From: Pseudotabrizicola sp.
Lineage (GTDB): Bacteria; Pseudomonadota; Alphaproteobacteria; Rhodobacterales; Rhodobacteraceae
Length of the DNA: 64,000 nt
Reading direction: 5' to 3'
NCBI RefSeq assembly: GCF_030656345.1
Contig: NZ_JAUSNR010000002.1
Span: 1 to 64,000, forward strand
This document shows, one piece after another, positions 1 through 8,727 of this stretch. Both the position numbers and the translations under genes were made by a program. How positions within the stretch are numbered: position 1 is the stretch's first letter; every line of letters begins with the position of its first letter. The notes beneath the pieces were generated by a model. It was not told where the DNA came from. It did no database searches and was given only the letters and a program-made list of their open reading frames with translations.

Positions 1-2
1 AG

Positions 3-281
3 ATGTGGCGCATGATGCTGGAACGGACACCGGCGCAGGGCTATGCTGATGTTTGTGCTGCAATCCGCGATGCGGATTATACCGCTGATCTGGCGCATAT
101 CCGGGCAAAAACGCTGGTGATGGTGGGGCGCGACGACGCGACGACCCCGCCGGCGCTGGTGCGCGCGATGGCCGCGCAGATTGCCGGGGCAAAGTTTATC
201 GAGATCGCCGATGCAGGCCACCTGCCGTGCGTCGAGCAGCCCGAGCGGTTTGTGGCGCTGCTGAAGCAGCATCTGGCCTGA
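3..281 (+). CDS. 3-oxoadipate enol-lactonase-like alpha/beta hydrolase, 3' part only
   Basis: The gene is cut by the left edge; only the last 92 codons are visible. They match the C-terminal third of PcaD-type alpha/beta hydrolases: a segment ending GYADVCAAIRDAD, a strand followed by the acid motif GRDDATTPP, and the catalytic-histidine region DAGHLPCVEQPE near the end. PcaD hydrolyses 3-oxoadipate enol-lactone in the beta-ketoadipate pathway, and a muconolactone-isomerase-like gene lies 0.7 kb away on the other strand, which supports an aromatic-catabolism context. The ATG at position 3 is probably internal. It converges on an SDR gene with a 13 nt gap. The family is clear; the exact substrate is not. 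Confidence 0.75.
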   Translation: MWRMMLERTPAQGYADVCAAIRDADYTADLAHIRAKTLVMVGRDDATTPPALVRAMAAQIAGAKFIEIADAGHLPCVEQPERFVALLKQHLA

Positions 282-294
282 AGGGAGGGGGCCG

Positions 295-1011
295 TCAGGC
301 CCCACCCAACCCGACCGTGACCCCGCCGCAGACGAACAGGGTTTGTCCGGTCACGAAACCTGATGCCGGTGCGCAGAAAAAGGCGACCGCGTTGGCGACA
401 TCTTCGGGCTGACCCATGCGGCGCAGCGGCACCTTGTCGATGATCTGGCGTGTGAGGGGGGCGTCGGGAGGGTTGTTGGCCCAGAACGCAGCCGTGCCGA
501 TGGGCCCGGGGGCCACGCAGTTCACCGTGATGCCACTGGGGGCCAGTTCCAACGCCCATGTCCTTGCCATCGATTGCGCGGCCCCTTTGGTGGCGCTGTA
601 CAGCGTGCGATGTTCTTTGCCCAAGGTGACGCGGCTGGTGTTCATCACGATACGCCCGCCACCCGCTGCCTTCATCCCCGGCACAAAGACCTGCGCGCAG
701 ATGAGCGAGGCGCGAAGGTTCACATGGAACAACCGGTCGAAATCGTCCAGATCTACACTTTCCAGCGGGCCGGGGGCGACGATGCCCACGTTGTTGACCA
801 GACAGCCCACGCTTTCTGTGGCGACAAGCTCTGCGGTGACCGCGCGGGTGGCATCGGCATCGGACAGGTCGACCTGAATGAAGCGGTCGGGGCTGCCCTC
901 TGGTCTGGCAGTATCGAGCACTACGGTGCGGAAGCCGTCAGCCTGCAGCCGTGCGGTGATGGCCGCACCGATGCCGCCCGCACCGCCGGTGATGACGGCG
1001 GTTGGCGTCAT
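295..1011 (-). CDS. SDR family oxidoreductase
   Basis: A 238-residue classical short-chain dehydrogenase/reductase. The N-terminal cofactor motif TGGAGGIG (residues 8-15), an NNVG motif, and the catalytic Ser with YSATKG (Tyr/Lys) are all present, so it should be an active NAD(P)-dependent alcohol/ketone oxidoreductase. It is the last gene of a leftward unit: its ATG overlaps the stop of the muconolactone-isomerase-like gene by 4 nt (ATGA), showing translational coupling. The substrate cannot be read from the sequence; the context suggests an intermediate of aromatic or alicyclic acid breakdown. Confidence 0.85.
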   Translation of the reverse strand: MTPTAVITGGAGGIGAAITARLQADGFRTVVLDTARPEGSPDRFIQVDLSDADATRAVTAELVATESVGCLVNNVGIVAPGPLESVDLDDFDRLFHVNLRASLICAQVFVPGMKAAGGGRIVMNTSRVTLGKEHRTLYSATKGAAQSMARTWALELAPSGITVNCVAPGPIGTAAFWANNPPDAPLTRQIIDKVPLRRMGQPEDVANAVAFFCAPASGFVTGQTLFVCGGVTVGLGGA

Positions 1012-1298
1012 CGGTCATCCTCATGGATCGACGAGGGGTGGTGGCACAGAGGGGATACGGTGATGTCCATCCATTGATACAGCGGCAGGCCGGTCAGCAC
1101 ATCGTGCAGATGGGCGTTGTCGCGGCAATCAAACACCGACAGGTTGCTGTAGCTGCCCGCCACGCGCCACAGGTGGCGCCAGATGCCCTGACGTTGCAGA
1201 TCCTGCGAATAGGCCTTTTCCCGCGCCTTGATCTCTGCCGCCTGCGCGTCGGGCATGTCGGGGGGCAGCAGGACGGTCATGTCTACCTGATACAGCAT
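1008..1298 (-). CDS. muconolactone delta-isomerase-like protein
   Basis: A 96-residue protein starting MLYQVDMTVLLPPDMP, the usual length and N-terminus of CatC-type muconolactone isomerases. A central IKAREKAYSQDLQ helix and the WRVAGSYSNLSVFD strand are typical of the fold. CatC converts muconolactone to 3-oxoadipate enol-lactone, the substrate of PcaD, and a PcaD-like gene end lies just beyond the SDR. Start choice: a longer in-frame extension runs back to 1592 but overlaps the YCII gene in another frame and has no family similarity, whereas the ATG at 1298 follows the YCII stop by 1 nt. No catA or catB is in the window, so it may act on a related lactone. Confidence 0.8.
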   Translation of the reverse strand: MLYQVDMTVLLPPDMPDAQAAEIKAREKAYSQDLQRQGIWRHLWRVAGSYSNLSVFDCRDNAHLHDVLTGLPLYQWMDITVSPLCHHPSSIHEDDR

Positions 1299-1299
1299 G

Positions 1300-1605
1300 T
1301 CAGCCCTTTTCCAATGTGTTGCGGCGGTCCAGATAGGCCTGCCGCCAGCGGGTGATGAAGACCCGGTCAAACAGATTGCCCCGATGGAAGGGATCGGCGG
1401 CGATGAAAGCCTCGGCCTCGGCGTGGGTTTCCAGAGCGACAAGGTAGAGGCCGCCGCTTGCGGCCTGCCCGTCATCTGATAGTTTGGCCCCGCAGGCCAG
1501 CAGCAGGTGGCGGTTCGCCTCCAGATAGTCCAGATGCGCAGGCCGAAGCCGGAGACGCAGGTCGCCGGCTTCGGGTTTGTCGTAGGTTTCAATCATGAAT
1601 GGCAT
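1300..1605 (-). CDS. YCII-family (YciI-like) small enzyme
   Basis: A 101-residue protein with the YCII/dimeric ferredoxin-like pattern: RPAHLDYLEANRHLLLACG near the N-terminus (a substrate-binding His in the family), SGGLYLVALETHAEAEAF in the middle and a FHRGNLFDRVFITRWR segment. Family members are small dehydrochlorinase- or lactone-isomerase-like enzymes or structural partners. The ATG at 1605 lies 4 nt after the transporter stop, and the next gene begins 1 nt after its end, so it belongs to the AtoE-YCII-isomerase-SDR unit. A second ATG at 1596 is possible. Its role is unknown; the pairing with a muconolactone-isomerase-like gene suggests the same pathway. Confidence 0.75.
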   Translation of the reverse strand: MPFMIETYDKPEAGDLRLRLRPAHLDYLEANRHLLLACGAKLSDDGQAASGGLYLVALETHAEAEAFIAADPFHRGNLFDRVFITRWRQAYLDRRNTLEKG

Positions 1606-1609
1606 CTGA

Positions 1610-2935
1610 TCAGGCCCCCATCTGGCCCCAGATCGCCACGGCACTGCCGAAGATCACACCCAGATACAGCAGGATCAGCACCATATAGCCCATGATGTCG
1701 CGCAGCTTGAGGCCCGAGATGGCCAGCGCGGGCAGAAGCCAGAACGGTTGCACCATGTTGGTCCACTGATCGCCGATCTGCACGGCAACGGCGGTGGCCG
1801 GGATCGGCGCGCCAAGCTGGCGGGCGGCTTCCATCATCACCGGGCCCTGAATGACCCACTGACCCCCGCCCGACGGTACGAAGATGTTGATCAGGCCGGC
1901 AGAGATGAAGGACCAGATCGGCAGGGTCTCAGCCGTTGAGATGCCGACGAACCAGCTGGCAAAGGTGACAATCAGGCCGGAACCGGACAGAATACCGAGG
2001 ATACCGGCGTAAAACGGGTATTGGATGATCACGCCGCCGAGGATTTTCACCCCGTCGGTCAGCGCCGCCAGAAAGCGGTTCGGGGTGACGAACAGCAGGA
2101 TGCCAAGGAACAGGAACAGCGTGTTGACGAAGTTCAGCGTGATCGCGCCGCCGTTCCACAGGTAAAGTCCGGCATACAGCACACCGAACAGGCCGGTGCC
2201 GACGCCGATGATGGAACTGTTGTTCAGCTTTTCGGCCACGCTTTCGCGCGCTGTATCGGGCTCGGTCACGCGGGCCTGTGCGTTGGCGGCAACCTCTTTG
2301 ATCTGGGCCGGGTCTTTCGGCAACAGCATCGCGTTAAAGAACGGCAGGGTCAGCACGATCAGCGCGCTGGTGATCAGCATGATCGGCGAAAAGATCGTCT
2401 CACTCAGCGGGATCAGGCCGATGGTTTCTTCAAGGAAGTGTCCGGGCGTGTTGATCAGCAACGGGACCGATCCGGACAGGCCAATGCCATAGATGGCAAA
2501 GCCGGAATAGCCCGCCGCGATGACCAGCGGATAGTGCAACCCCTTGACCTTATGTCCAAGTTTTTGCGCAATCAGCGTGCCGATCACCAGACCGAAGCCC
2601 CAGTTCAGCCAGGTCGCGCACCCGGCAATCATGGTGGCGGCGATAATTGCGCCGCGTGGGGTGGTGACGGGGGCAATAAGCTTGTCCATCAGCCAGTTGA
2701 CCAGCGGGGTGCGCGCCAGAATGTAACCCGCCAGCAGGATGATGGTCATCTGCATGGTAAAGGCCAGCAGGCTCCAGAAACTGTCGCCCCAGTATTGGGT
2801 GACCTCCATAAAGCCGGTGCCCTGGCTGAGCATTGCGAAGACAACGGTCAGTGCGGTCAGGATAATGGCCACGACCAGCGGGTCGGGCATATAGCGGCTC
2901 ATAATCCGCATGAAGAAATTGGCAATCGTGTTCAT
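1610..2935 (-). CDS. short-chain fatty acid transporter, AtoE family
   Basis: A 441-residue, strongly hydrophobic integral membrane protein with about ten or more predicted helices and the AtoE/ScFAT family landmarks: an N-terminal FMRIMSRYMPDPLVVAIILT, TWLNWGFGLVIGTLIAQKLG, and the conserved late segment FVPSGGGQWVIQGPVM. AtoE carries short-chain carboxylates such as acetoacetate into the cell. The start at 2935 is set by the purine-rich GGAGGAGAA just upstream. It is the first gene of a leftward unit, divergent from the cyclase gene at 3114, with 178 nt between them. A small carboxylate substrate is likely; which one is not visible. Confidence 0.85.
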   Translation of the reverse strand: MNTIANFFMRIMSRYMPDPLVVAIILTALTVVFAMLSQGTGFMEVTQYWGDSFWSLLAFTMQMTIILLAGYILARTPLVNWLMDKLIAPVTTPRGAIIAATMIAGCATWLNWGFGLVIGTLIAQKLGHKVKGLHYPLVIAAGYSGFAIYGIGLSGSVPLLINTPGHFLEETIGLIPLSETIFSPIMLITSALIVLTLPFFNAMLLPKDPAQIKEVAANAQARVTEPDTARESVAEKLNNSSIIGVGTGLFGVLYAGLYLWNGGAITLNFVNTLFLFLGILLFVTPNRFLAALTDGVKILGGVIIQYPFYAGILGILSGSGLIVTFASWFVGISTAETLPIWSFISAGLINIFVPSGGGQWVIQGPVMMEAARQLGAPIPATAVAVQIGDQWTNMVQPFWLLPALAISGLKLRDIMGYMVLILLYLGVIFGSAVAIWGQMGA

Positions 2936-3113
2936 ATGTTCTCCTCCCAAGGCTTTCCCGAGCCTTATATAGTTTGCTTATCAAAGTTTCTGAGTTATAT
3001 TGTCAACGCATAAATTGTGTGGATGTGCGGTTCTTGGCGTTGTGAGGCAGCATCACGGACTGACGTGGCGGAGGAGTCGCGGGCTGCGCTGAGGCAAAAC
3101 GGGTGGAGATGAA

Positions 3114-4127
3114 ATGAATCGGTGGAAGAACAGTCCAGAAGGGTCAAACTGGGGCCGGTTTGGCCCGGATGATGAGCTGGGCACGCTGAACCATATCGGC
3201 GCGGCGCAGCGGTTGGCGGCGGCGACGGAAATCCGCGAGGGGCTGGCGTTCTGCCTGTCCTTGCCGCTGGATATTCCAGGCACCGTTTCGATCCACCCGC
3301 GCCGCAAACCGCCGCGCCTACAGCCGACGTTTCTGGGCGACACGCCCTATATCAACTATCCGCTCGAAAACGTGGCCGAGGGTCTGCAGGATGTGCTGAG
3401 CGATGATCAGGTGCTGCTGTCGACCCAGTACTCCACTCAATGGGATTCGCTGGCCCATGTCGGCGCGTTGTTTGATGCCGATGGCGACGGGGTGGCAGAG
3501 CCGGTGTATTACAACGGTTTCCGGGCCGGCACCGATATTGAGGGCCAGACCGAGGGTAGCCTGCACGGGTCTTTCGCGCGGCATCTTTCGGTGGCGGGGA
3601 TGGCGCAAAGCGGGGTGCAGGGGCGCGGCGTGCTGGTTGATCTGCTGCGCGTCTTTGGGCCGGAGCGGCGGATCGTCGGGTTGACGGATTTGCTGGCGGT
3701 GATGACAGCGCAGGGGATTGAGGTGCGGCAGGGCGATATCGTGATGCTGCGCACCGGCTATGCCGAGGCGCTGCTGGACATGCAAAGCGCACCCGATCCG
3801 GAGGCGCTGGACCGGTTTGGCGCGGTGCTTGACGGCACGGACGAGGCGCTGAAACGTTGGATCAGTGACAGTCGGATTGCCGCAATTGCGGCGGATAACT
3901 TTGCGGTGGAAAACCCGCATCTGACCCCGGATGACTGCTGCTTCCGGTTGCCGCTGCACCACCATTGCCTGTTCAAACTGGGGATGCCGCTGGCGGAACT
4001 GTGGTATCTGCGCGATCTGGCAGAGGCGCTGGCACAACGCGGGCGCAACGCGGTGTTCCTGACCGCGCCGCCCCTGCGGCTGCCCGGGGCGATCGGATCG
4101 CCGGTCACGCCGGTTGCCACGATCTGA
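3114..4127 (+). CDS. cyclase family protein (kynurenine-formamidase-like metal hydrolase)
   Basis: A 337-residue member of the cyclase family, which includes kynurenine formamidase-type metallohydrolases that open amide or ester bonds. It begins with the subgroup's typical NSPEGSNWGRFGPDDELGTLNHI. The metal-site region appears as STQWDSLAHVG (around residue 110), followed by GSLHGSFARH; the variant W-D-S-L-A-H-V is common in this long subgroup in place of the HxGTHxD of shorter members. GDIVMLRTGY and the C-terminal PLHHHCLFKLGMPLAELWYL are also family-typical. It stands alone, divergent from the atoE-like unit. I see no full operator of the recurrent type in its promoter. Confidence 0.8.
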   Translation: MNRWKNSPEGSNWGRFGPDDELGTLNHIGAAQRLAAATEIREGLAFCLSLPLDIPGTVSIHPRRKPPRLQPTFLGDTPYINYPLENVAEGLQDVLSDDQVLLSTQYSTQWDSLAHVGALFDADGDGVAEPVYYNGFRAGTDIEGQTEGSLHGSFARHLSVAGMAQSGVQGRGVLVDLLRVFGPERRIVGLTDLLAVMTAQGIEVRQGDIVMLRTGYAEALLDMQSAPDPEALDRFGAVLDGTDEALKRWISDSRIAAIAADNFAVENPHLTPDDCCFRLPLHHHCLFKLGMPLAELWYLRDLAEALAQRGRNAVFLTAPPLRLPGAIGSPVTPVATI

Positions 4128-4384
4128 CAGAGGGGCGATCAGAGGGGCTGTGATACAGCATCCTCGCTCAATCCAACCGCCCGGCGTCAGCAAACTCCAC
4201 CAGACGGCCCACCACGCAGCGGACATTCGGGCTGAGTTATCATTGCCGGGCCCAAACGACATGGACATCAACGGTGCCCTGCACGCGAAGTCGATTTGGT
4301 CCTGCCCAGATGCATAAAATGTTCGCATTATAAACAAATGTGCGATATATTGAAGATGGACAAAGATCCTTGGCAGTAAACTGC
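4128..4384. other. intergenic region before the M20 hydrolase
   Basis: No gene can be supported in these 257 nt. The only recognisable element is the operator at 4321-4344. Short open frames on both strands show no family similarity that I can recognise. Confidence 0.5.
4321..4344 (+). promoter_or_regulatory. PcaR-like operator A (upstream of M20 hydrolase)
   Basis: Half-sites GTTCG (4321), TAAAC (4331) and GTGCG (4340) are spaced N5 and N4, the recurrent architecture of this window. The site lies 41 nt before the M20 start at 4385. The middle half-site is degenerate. Confidence 0.6.
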
Positions 4385-5809
4385 ATGCGGAAGGCCAGTA
4401 CTTTGAGAAATTCAGATGAAATTTGGGCTTTGGCCGACGCAAAGAAAGACAGATTCATCGCGCTTGCAGACCAGGTCTGGGATGTGCCCGAACTGCTGTA
4501 CGAAGAACATGAAAGCGTCCGCCTGCATACCGAAGCGCTGCGTGCCGAAGGTTTTCGTATCACGGAAAAACTGGGCGGGATCGCTACGGCCGTTATGGGC
4601 GAAGCGGGGGAGGGCGGCCCGGTCATCGCCATTCTTGGTGAATATGATGCCCTGCCGGGGCTGAGCCAGCGGTCCGGGTCTTTCCAGCCCGAGCCTGTGG
4701 TCAAAGACGGCAACGGTCATGGTTGCGGCCATAATCTTCTGGGGGCCGGGGCCCTGGCGGCGGCGACGGCGGTGAAGGACTATCTGCAGCGTCATGGCCT
4801 GCCGGGCAGAGTGCGCTATTACGGCTGCCCCGCCGAAGAGGGTGGGGCAGCGAAGACTTTTCTGGTGCGCGATGGCCATTTTGATGATGTCGACGCAGCA
4901 CTGTCCTGGCATCCGATGTCGTTCAACGGCGTCATTCCGCCGCTGACCCTTGCGGTCAGCATGGTGGATTTTCATTTCACCGGACGGGCTGCTCATGCCG
5001 CTGTGGCACCGCACCTTGGCCGGTCCGCGCTGGATGCGGCAGAGTTGATGAGTGTCGGCGTGAACTACCTGCGCGAACATGTGCCGCAAGACAGCCGGAT
5101 CCACTACGCCTATCTGGATGCAGGTGGGCGCGCGCCGAATGTGGTGCAGGCGCAGGCGACGGTGCGCTATTCGGTGCGGTCCCTGCGCGCTGCAGACATG
5201 TGCGATCTGGTGGCGCGCGTGGGCCGGATTGCCGAAGGTGCCGCGCTGATGACCGCTACGCAGGTCCGGTCCAACGTGGTGACGGCCATGTCCGAAATGC
5301 TGGACAATCCGCCGTTGTACCGCCTGCTGCACGACAACATGGCACGGTTGGGCCCGCCGGATTTTGATGATTGCGACCGCGCCTTTGCCCAAAGAATGCA
5401 GGCGACCTTATTGCCCGACGCCATAGAAGCCGCCTTCGCCGGTGCGGGCATAGACCCAGACAACGCCCCCCTGCACGAAGGCCTGGTGCCGCTGGAGGCG
5501 CGGGGCGTGCCGATGCTCGGCTCAACTGATTTGGGCGATGTCAGCTGGGTCGTTCCTTTTGCGCAGGCTGGGCAGGCAACCCATGCGCTTGGCACCCCCG
5601 GCCATACCTGGCAGATCACTGCGCAGGGAAAGTCGCCCGCAGCCCACAAGGCAATGATCAATGTTGCCAAAGCCTTGGCATCTACCGCTCTTGATCTTCT
5701 GACAGAACCAAAGCACCTTGCGGCGTCCCGTGCAGATCATGCAAGGCGGGTTGCGGCACAGCCCTATGTGCCGCCCCTGGCGGATGACGCCACACCGCAT
5801 GTGCCATGA
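4385..5809 (+). CDS. M20 family amidohydrolase, AbgB-like
   Basis: A 474-residue metallopeptidase/amidohydrolase of the AbgB (p-aminobenzoyl-glutamate hydrolase subunit B) branch. The order is family-typical: DRFIALADQVWDVPEL at the N-terminus, ILGEYDALPGLSQ, the metal-binding GHGCGHNLLG (about residues 107-116), CPAEEGG with the catalytic and ligand glutamates, SWHPMSFN, the dimerisation-domain FTGRAAHAAVAPHLGRSALDA, and a late STDLGDVSW. It should hydrolyse an amide of an amino acid or aromatic amine in the cytoplasm. The ATG at 4385 fits the family N-terminus, but its ribosome binding site is weak. It forms a two-gene unit with the M24 peptidase 16 nt downstream; an operator precedes it. 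Confidence 0.85.
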   Translation: MRKASTLRNSDEIWALADAKKDRFIALADQVWDVPELLYEEHESVRLHTEALRAEGFRITEKLGGIATAVMGEAGEGGPVIAILGEYDALPGLSQRSGSFQPEPVVKDGNGHGCGHNLLGAGALAAATAVKDYLQRHGLPGRVRYYGCPAEEGGAAKTFLVRDGHFDDVDAALSWHPMSFNGVIPPLTLAVSMVDFHFTGRAAHAAVAPHLGRSALDAAELMSVGVNYLREHVPQDSRIHYAYLDAGGRAPNVVQAQATVRYSVRSLRAADMCDLVARVGRIAEGAALMTATQVRSNVVTAMSEMLDNPPLYRLLHDNMARLGPPDFDDCDRAFAQRMQATLLPDAIEAAFAGAGIDPDNAPLHEGLVPLEARGVPMLGSTDLGDVSWVVPFAQAGQATHALGTPGHTWQITAQGKSPAAHKAMINVAKALASTALDLLTEPKHLAASRADHARRVAAQPYVPPLADDATPHVP

Positions 5810-5825
5810 CAAAAGGATAAGCGAC

Positions 5826-6920
5826 GTGCAATCAAACGTGAACCGGCTTTCCGCCCTGCGTGACATCATGCGGCACAGCGGAACCACGCTGACAGCACTT
5901 GCCCCTGGCGCGCATATGCATTGGGTGCTTGGCTATCATCCTCACCCGGATGAGCGGCCCACATATCTGCTGGTCGGGCCTCAGGTGGCTGCGATGGTGG
6001 TGCCATCCGTCAATGCGCAGGATATCGGGTCACGCGTTGATGTGCCGCTGCATGTCTGGACCGATGAAGACGGCCCGTCAGCCGCAATCCGCAGCGCCCT
6101 CGTGGCGGTTCTGCCGGGTGGTCCGGTCCGGGTTTCGCTGGATGAGACGATGCGTGCGGATGCGGCGCTGCTGCTGCTGGATCAGCTGAATGCAGCAGAG
6201 CGTTGTTTCGCGACGGAAACCGTCGGCGCTTTGCGGATGCACAAGGATGACGCAGAATTCGCCGCGTTGAAGACGGCGGCATCGGCGGCGGATCATGCCA
6301 TGCAGGCAGGCTTTGCTGCCCTGCGCCCGGGGCTGACTGAACGGCAGGTCGCGGATGCAATCCGCGCGGGTTTTGCGAAGAAGGACACGCCCTCGGCGTT
6401 CTGTTTGGTGGCCAGCGGACCGAACGGGGCCTTTCCCCACCATTCCACGGGCGACCGGGTGTTGCAGACTGGCGACGCTGTGGTCATCGACATCGGCGGC
6501 ACCACGGGCGGTTTTCCCAGCGACATGACGCGCATGGCGCTGGTTGGTCAGGCCCCCGAAGGCTATGATGATGTGCACGGTATTGTTGAACGTGCGTTGC
6601 AGGCCGCAATGGCTGCCGCGCGGCCCGGCGTGGTGGCAAAATCGGTGGACAAGGCTGCGCGTGATGTGATCACGCAGGCCAGCTATGGCGAATACTTTGT
6701 GCATCGCACCGGCCACGGGCTTGGGCTCGAAGTGCATGAGCCGCCCTATCTGACCGCCACGTCAGAGACGATCCTGCAGGAAGGGATGGTGTTTTCGATC
6801 GAACCCGGGATCTACCTCCCCGGGCGGTTCGGCATCCGGCTGGAAGAGATTGTCATCCTGCGCAAGGATGGGCCAGAGATCCTGTCGTCCCTTCCGCGGG
6901 CGGCTTTTATCTCAGCCTGA
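5826..6920 (+). CDS. M24 family Xaa-Pro peptidase/creatinase-like protein
   Basis: A 364-residue protein with an N-terminal creatinase-type domain and a C-terminal pita-bread M24 domain. All five metal ligands are visible: Asp in VIDIGGTTGG, Asp in PSDMTRMAL, His in HRTGHGLGLEVHEPP, Glu in FSIEPGIY and Glu in RLEEIVIL. I chose the GTG at 5826 because AAAAGGA lies 9 nt upstream; the upstream in-frame codons overlap the M20 gene without family similarity. Members remove N-terminal residues before proline or hydrolyse creatine-like compounds. Placed between an M20 hydrolase and a peptide-type ABC importer, it probably helps process an imported amide or peptide-like compound. Confidence 0.85.
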   Translation: MQSNVNRLSALRDIMRHSGTTLTALAPGAHMHWVLGYHPHPDERPTYLLVGPQVAAMVVPSVNAQDIGSRVDVPLHVWTDEDGPSAAIRSALVAVLPGGPVRVSLDETMRADAALLLLDQLNAAERCFATETVGALRMHKDDAEFAALKTAASAADHAMQAGFAALRPGLTERQVADAIRAGFAKKDTPSAFCLVASGPNGAFPHHSTGDRVLQTGDAVVIDIGGTTGGFPSDMTRMALVGQAPEGYDDVHGIVERALQAAMAAARPGVVAKSVDKAARDVITQASYGEYFVHRTGHGLGLEVHEPPYLTATSETILQEGMVFSIEPGIYLPGRFGIRLEEIVILRKDGPEILSSLPRAAFISA

Positions 6921-6992
6921 CAGGATTGTCGCGCAATGCAGCAACTGCGCAAAAATAGTGCTTGATTTGGCTGTGCAAAGCATCGCTTAATC

Positions 6993-7016
6993 CGCACATA
7001 TGTTCGCTAATCGCAC
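6993..7016 (+). promoter_or_regulatory. PcaR-like operator B (upstream of Dpp-type importer)
   Basis: CGCAC (6993)-N4-GTTCG (7002)-N5-CGCAC (7012). The right 15 bases GTTCGCTAATCGCAC differ at one position from the PcaR box GTTCGATAATCGCAC as I remember it, the closest match in the window. It lies 44 nt before the importer's first start codon. Confidence 0.75.
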
Positions 7017-7060
7017 TCTATATGCCAGCGCTGTCATCACGCCACTGGAGAGGAAATGCC

Positions 7061-8638
7061 ATGAAGAGAAGTCTGTTTCTGTCAACTGCACTTGCGGTTC
7101 TGTCCTGCGGGACGGCTGCACACGCCGAAACCCTGCGCTGGGCGCTGGCCGGGGATGCTCTGACGCTTGATCCACACGCACAGAACGAAGGCGTCACTAT
7201 CATGCTGCAATCGCAGATGATTGAACCTTTGGTCTCGCGCGCACCGAGCGGAGAGCTGGAGCCAACGCTGGCAACGGAATGGGCGGTCAAGGCCGATGAT
7301 CCGAATGTCTGGGTGTTCAAGCTGCGCGAAGGCGTGACTTTCCATGACGGTGCAACATTTGACAGCGAAGACGTGGTATTCTCGGTGGACCGCGCCCGAT
7401 CGGATGCCAGTCAGATGAAGGGCATCATCGCTTCGGTCGCCGAAGTGCGCGCAACCGGCCCCTACGAGGTCGAGATCGTGACCAACGGCCCGAACCCGAT
7501 CCTACCCGCATCGCTTACCAGCATCATGATGCTCGACAAGGGCTGGACCGAAGCCAACAACGCAATCACAGTGCAAAACGTGGCGGCAGGCGAGGTGACG
7601 TTTTCGTCCACCAACGTGAACGGCACCGGCCCTTATATGCTGGTCTCGCGTGAGGCGGATTCCCGTACCGTGATGCGCGCCTATGATGGCTATTGGGGCA
7701 AAGACGCGTTTCCGCTGGTCTTTGACGAGGTGATCTTTACCCCGATCCAGAACGCTTCGACCCGCGTGGCAGCCTTGCTGTCAGGGGAACTGGATTTCAT
7801 TCAGGACGTGCCGGTTCAGGATATTGAACGCGTCAAGGCGACGGCTGGCCTCAAGGTCGAAAGCTCGCCCGAAAACCGCTCGATCTTCTTCGGCCTGAAC
7901 GTCAGCGATACATTGGTCGGCGGCAATATTGACGGCAAGAACCCGCTGGCCGACGTAAAGGTGCGCCAGGCCATCAACATGACAATCAACCGCGATGCCA
8001 TCCGCGATGTGGTGATGCGCGGCCAGTCGGTTCCCGCCGGCATCATCATGCCGCCCTTTGTCAACGGCTGGACGGAAGAGCTGAACGCGTATCCCACACC
8101 CGACATGGACGCGGCCAAGGCCCTCTTGGCCGAGGCAGGCTATCCGGACGGGTTCCCCATCACGCTTGATTGCCCGAATGACCGTTACATCAATGACGAG
8201 GCGATCTGTCAGGCGACTGTCGGCATGTTGGGTCAGATCGGCATTCAGGCCCGCCTGAACGCCACCTCAAAGGCGCTGTTCTTCCCGCAGGTCAACGCAA
8301 AAGAAACCGACTTCTTCATGCTGGGCTGGGGCGTTCCGAGCTACGATTCGGAATATATCTTTAACTTCCTCTACCACACGCAGGACGCGTCCTATGGCAG
8401 CTGGAACAGCACACGCTATTCCAACGCCGAACTGGACGTACAGATCAAGGCGATTGCCGCCGAAGTCGATCTGCCCGCACGCGATGCAATGATCGCCGAC
8501 ATGTGGGCGACTGCCAAAGAAGATCTGGCCTACATCCCGATCCACCATCAGGTGCTGAACTGGGCGATGAAGGACACGCTGTCGGTCACTGTGGATGCCG
8601 ACAATCAGGCGCGCGTGAAGTATTTTGCCCTGAACTGA
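7061..8638 (+). CDS. ABC transporter substrate-binding protein, family 5 (Dpp/Opp type)
   Basis: A 525-residue periplasmic binding protein with a cleavable signal peptide (MKRSLFLSTALAVLS, predicted cut after AHA). The mature part starts ETLRWALAGDALTLDPHAQN and carries the family-5 landmarks WVFKLREGVTFHDGATFDSEDVVFS, GTGPYMLVS and KVRQAINMTINRDAI. The start at 7061 follows GGAGAGGAA. It is the first gene of a five-gene importer running to 12567. A hairpin with a U tract after the stop may lower expression of the downstream permeases. The ligand is unknown; family members bind peptides, opines, nickel or glutathione-like compounds. The linked M20/M24 hydrolases suggest a peptide- or amide-like ligand. 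Confidence 0.9.
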   Translation: MKRSLFLSTALAVLSCGTAAHAETLRWALAGDALTLDPHAQNEGVTIMLQSQMIEPLVSRAPSGELEPTLATEWAVKADDPNVWVFKLREGVTFHDGATFDSEDVVFSVDRARSDASQMKGIIASVAEVRATGPYEVEIVTNGPNPILPASLTSIMMLDKGWTEANNAITVQNVAAGEVTFSSTNVNGTGPYMLVSREADSRTVMRAYDGYWGKDAFPLVFDEVIFTPIQNASTRVAALLSGELDFIQDVPVQDIERVKATAGLKVESSPENRSIFFGLNVSDTLVGGNIDGKNPLADVKVRQAINMTINRDAIRDVVMRGQSVPAGIIMPPFVNGWTEELNAYPTPDMDAAKALLAEAGYPDGFPITLDCPNDRYINDEAICQATVGMLGQIGIQARLNATSKALFFPQVNAKETDFFMLGWGVPSYDSEYIFNFLYHTQDASYGSWNSTRYSNAELDVQIKAIAAEVDLPARDAMIADMWATAKEDLAYIPIHHQVLNWAMKDTLSVTVDADNQARVKYFALN

Positions 8639-8657
8639 AGCTGATAAAATCCTGAAA

Positions 8658-8688
8658 GGTCCGGTGGCCGCAACCACCGGGTCTTTTT
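8658..8688 (+). terminator. hairpin with U tract between binding protein and permease genes
   Basis: CCGGTGG (8661-8667) pairs with CCACCGG (8674-8680) around a 6-nt loop and is followed closely by TTTTT (8684-8688). It sits 22 nt after the binding-protein stop and 40 nt before the first permease, the usual place for a partial terminator that gives more binding protein than membrane subunits. Confidence 0.6.
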
Positions 8689-8727
8689 CGTTTACACTGG
8701 TTTTCAGCCTCATCAAGGATGGTGCAA

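Noticed and set aside
2972-3029. Possible PcaR-like half-sites (GTTTG, CAAAG, CGCAT, GTGCG) between the atoE-like and cyclase genes
   Set aside because: Half-sites are degenerate and do not keep the N5/N4 spacing found at the accepted sites.
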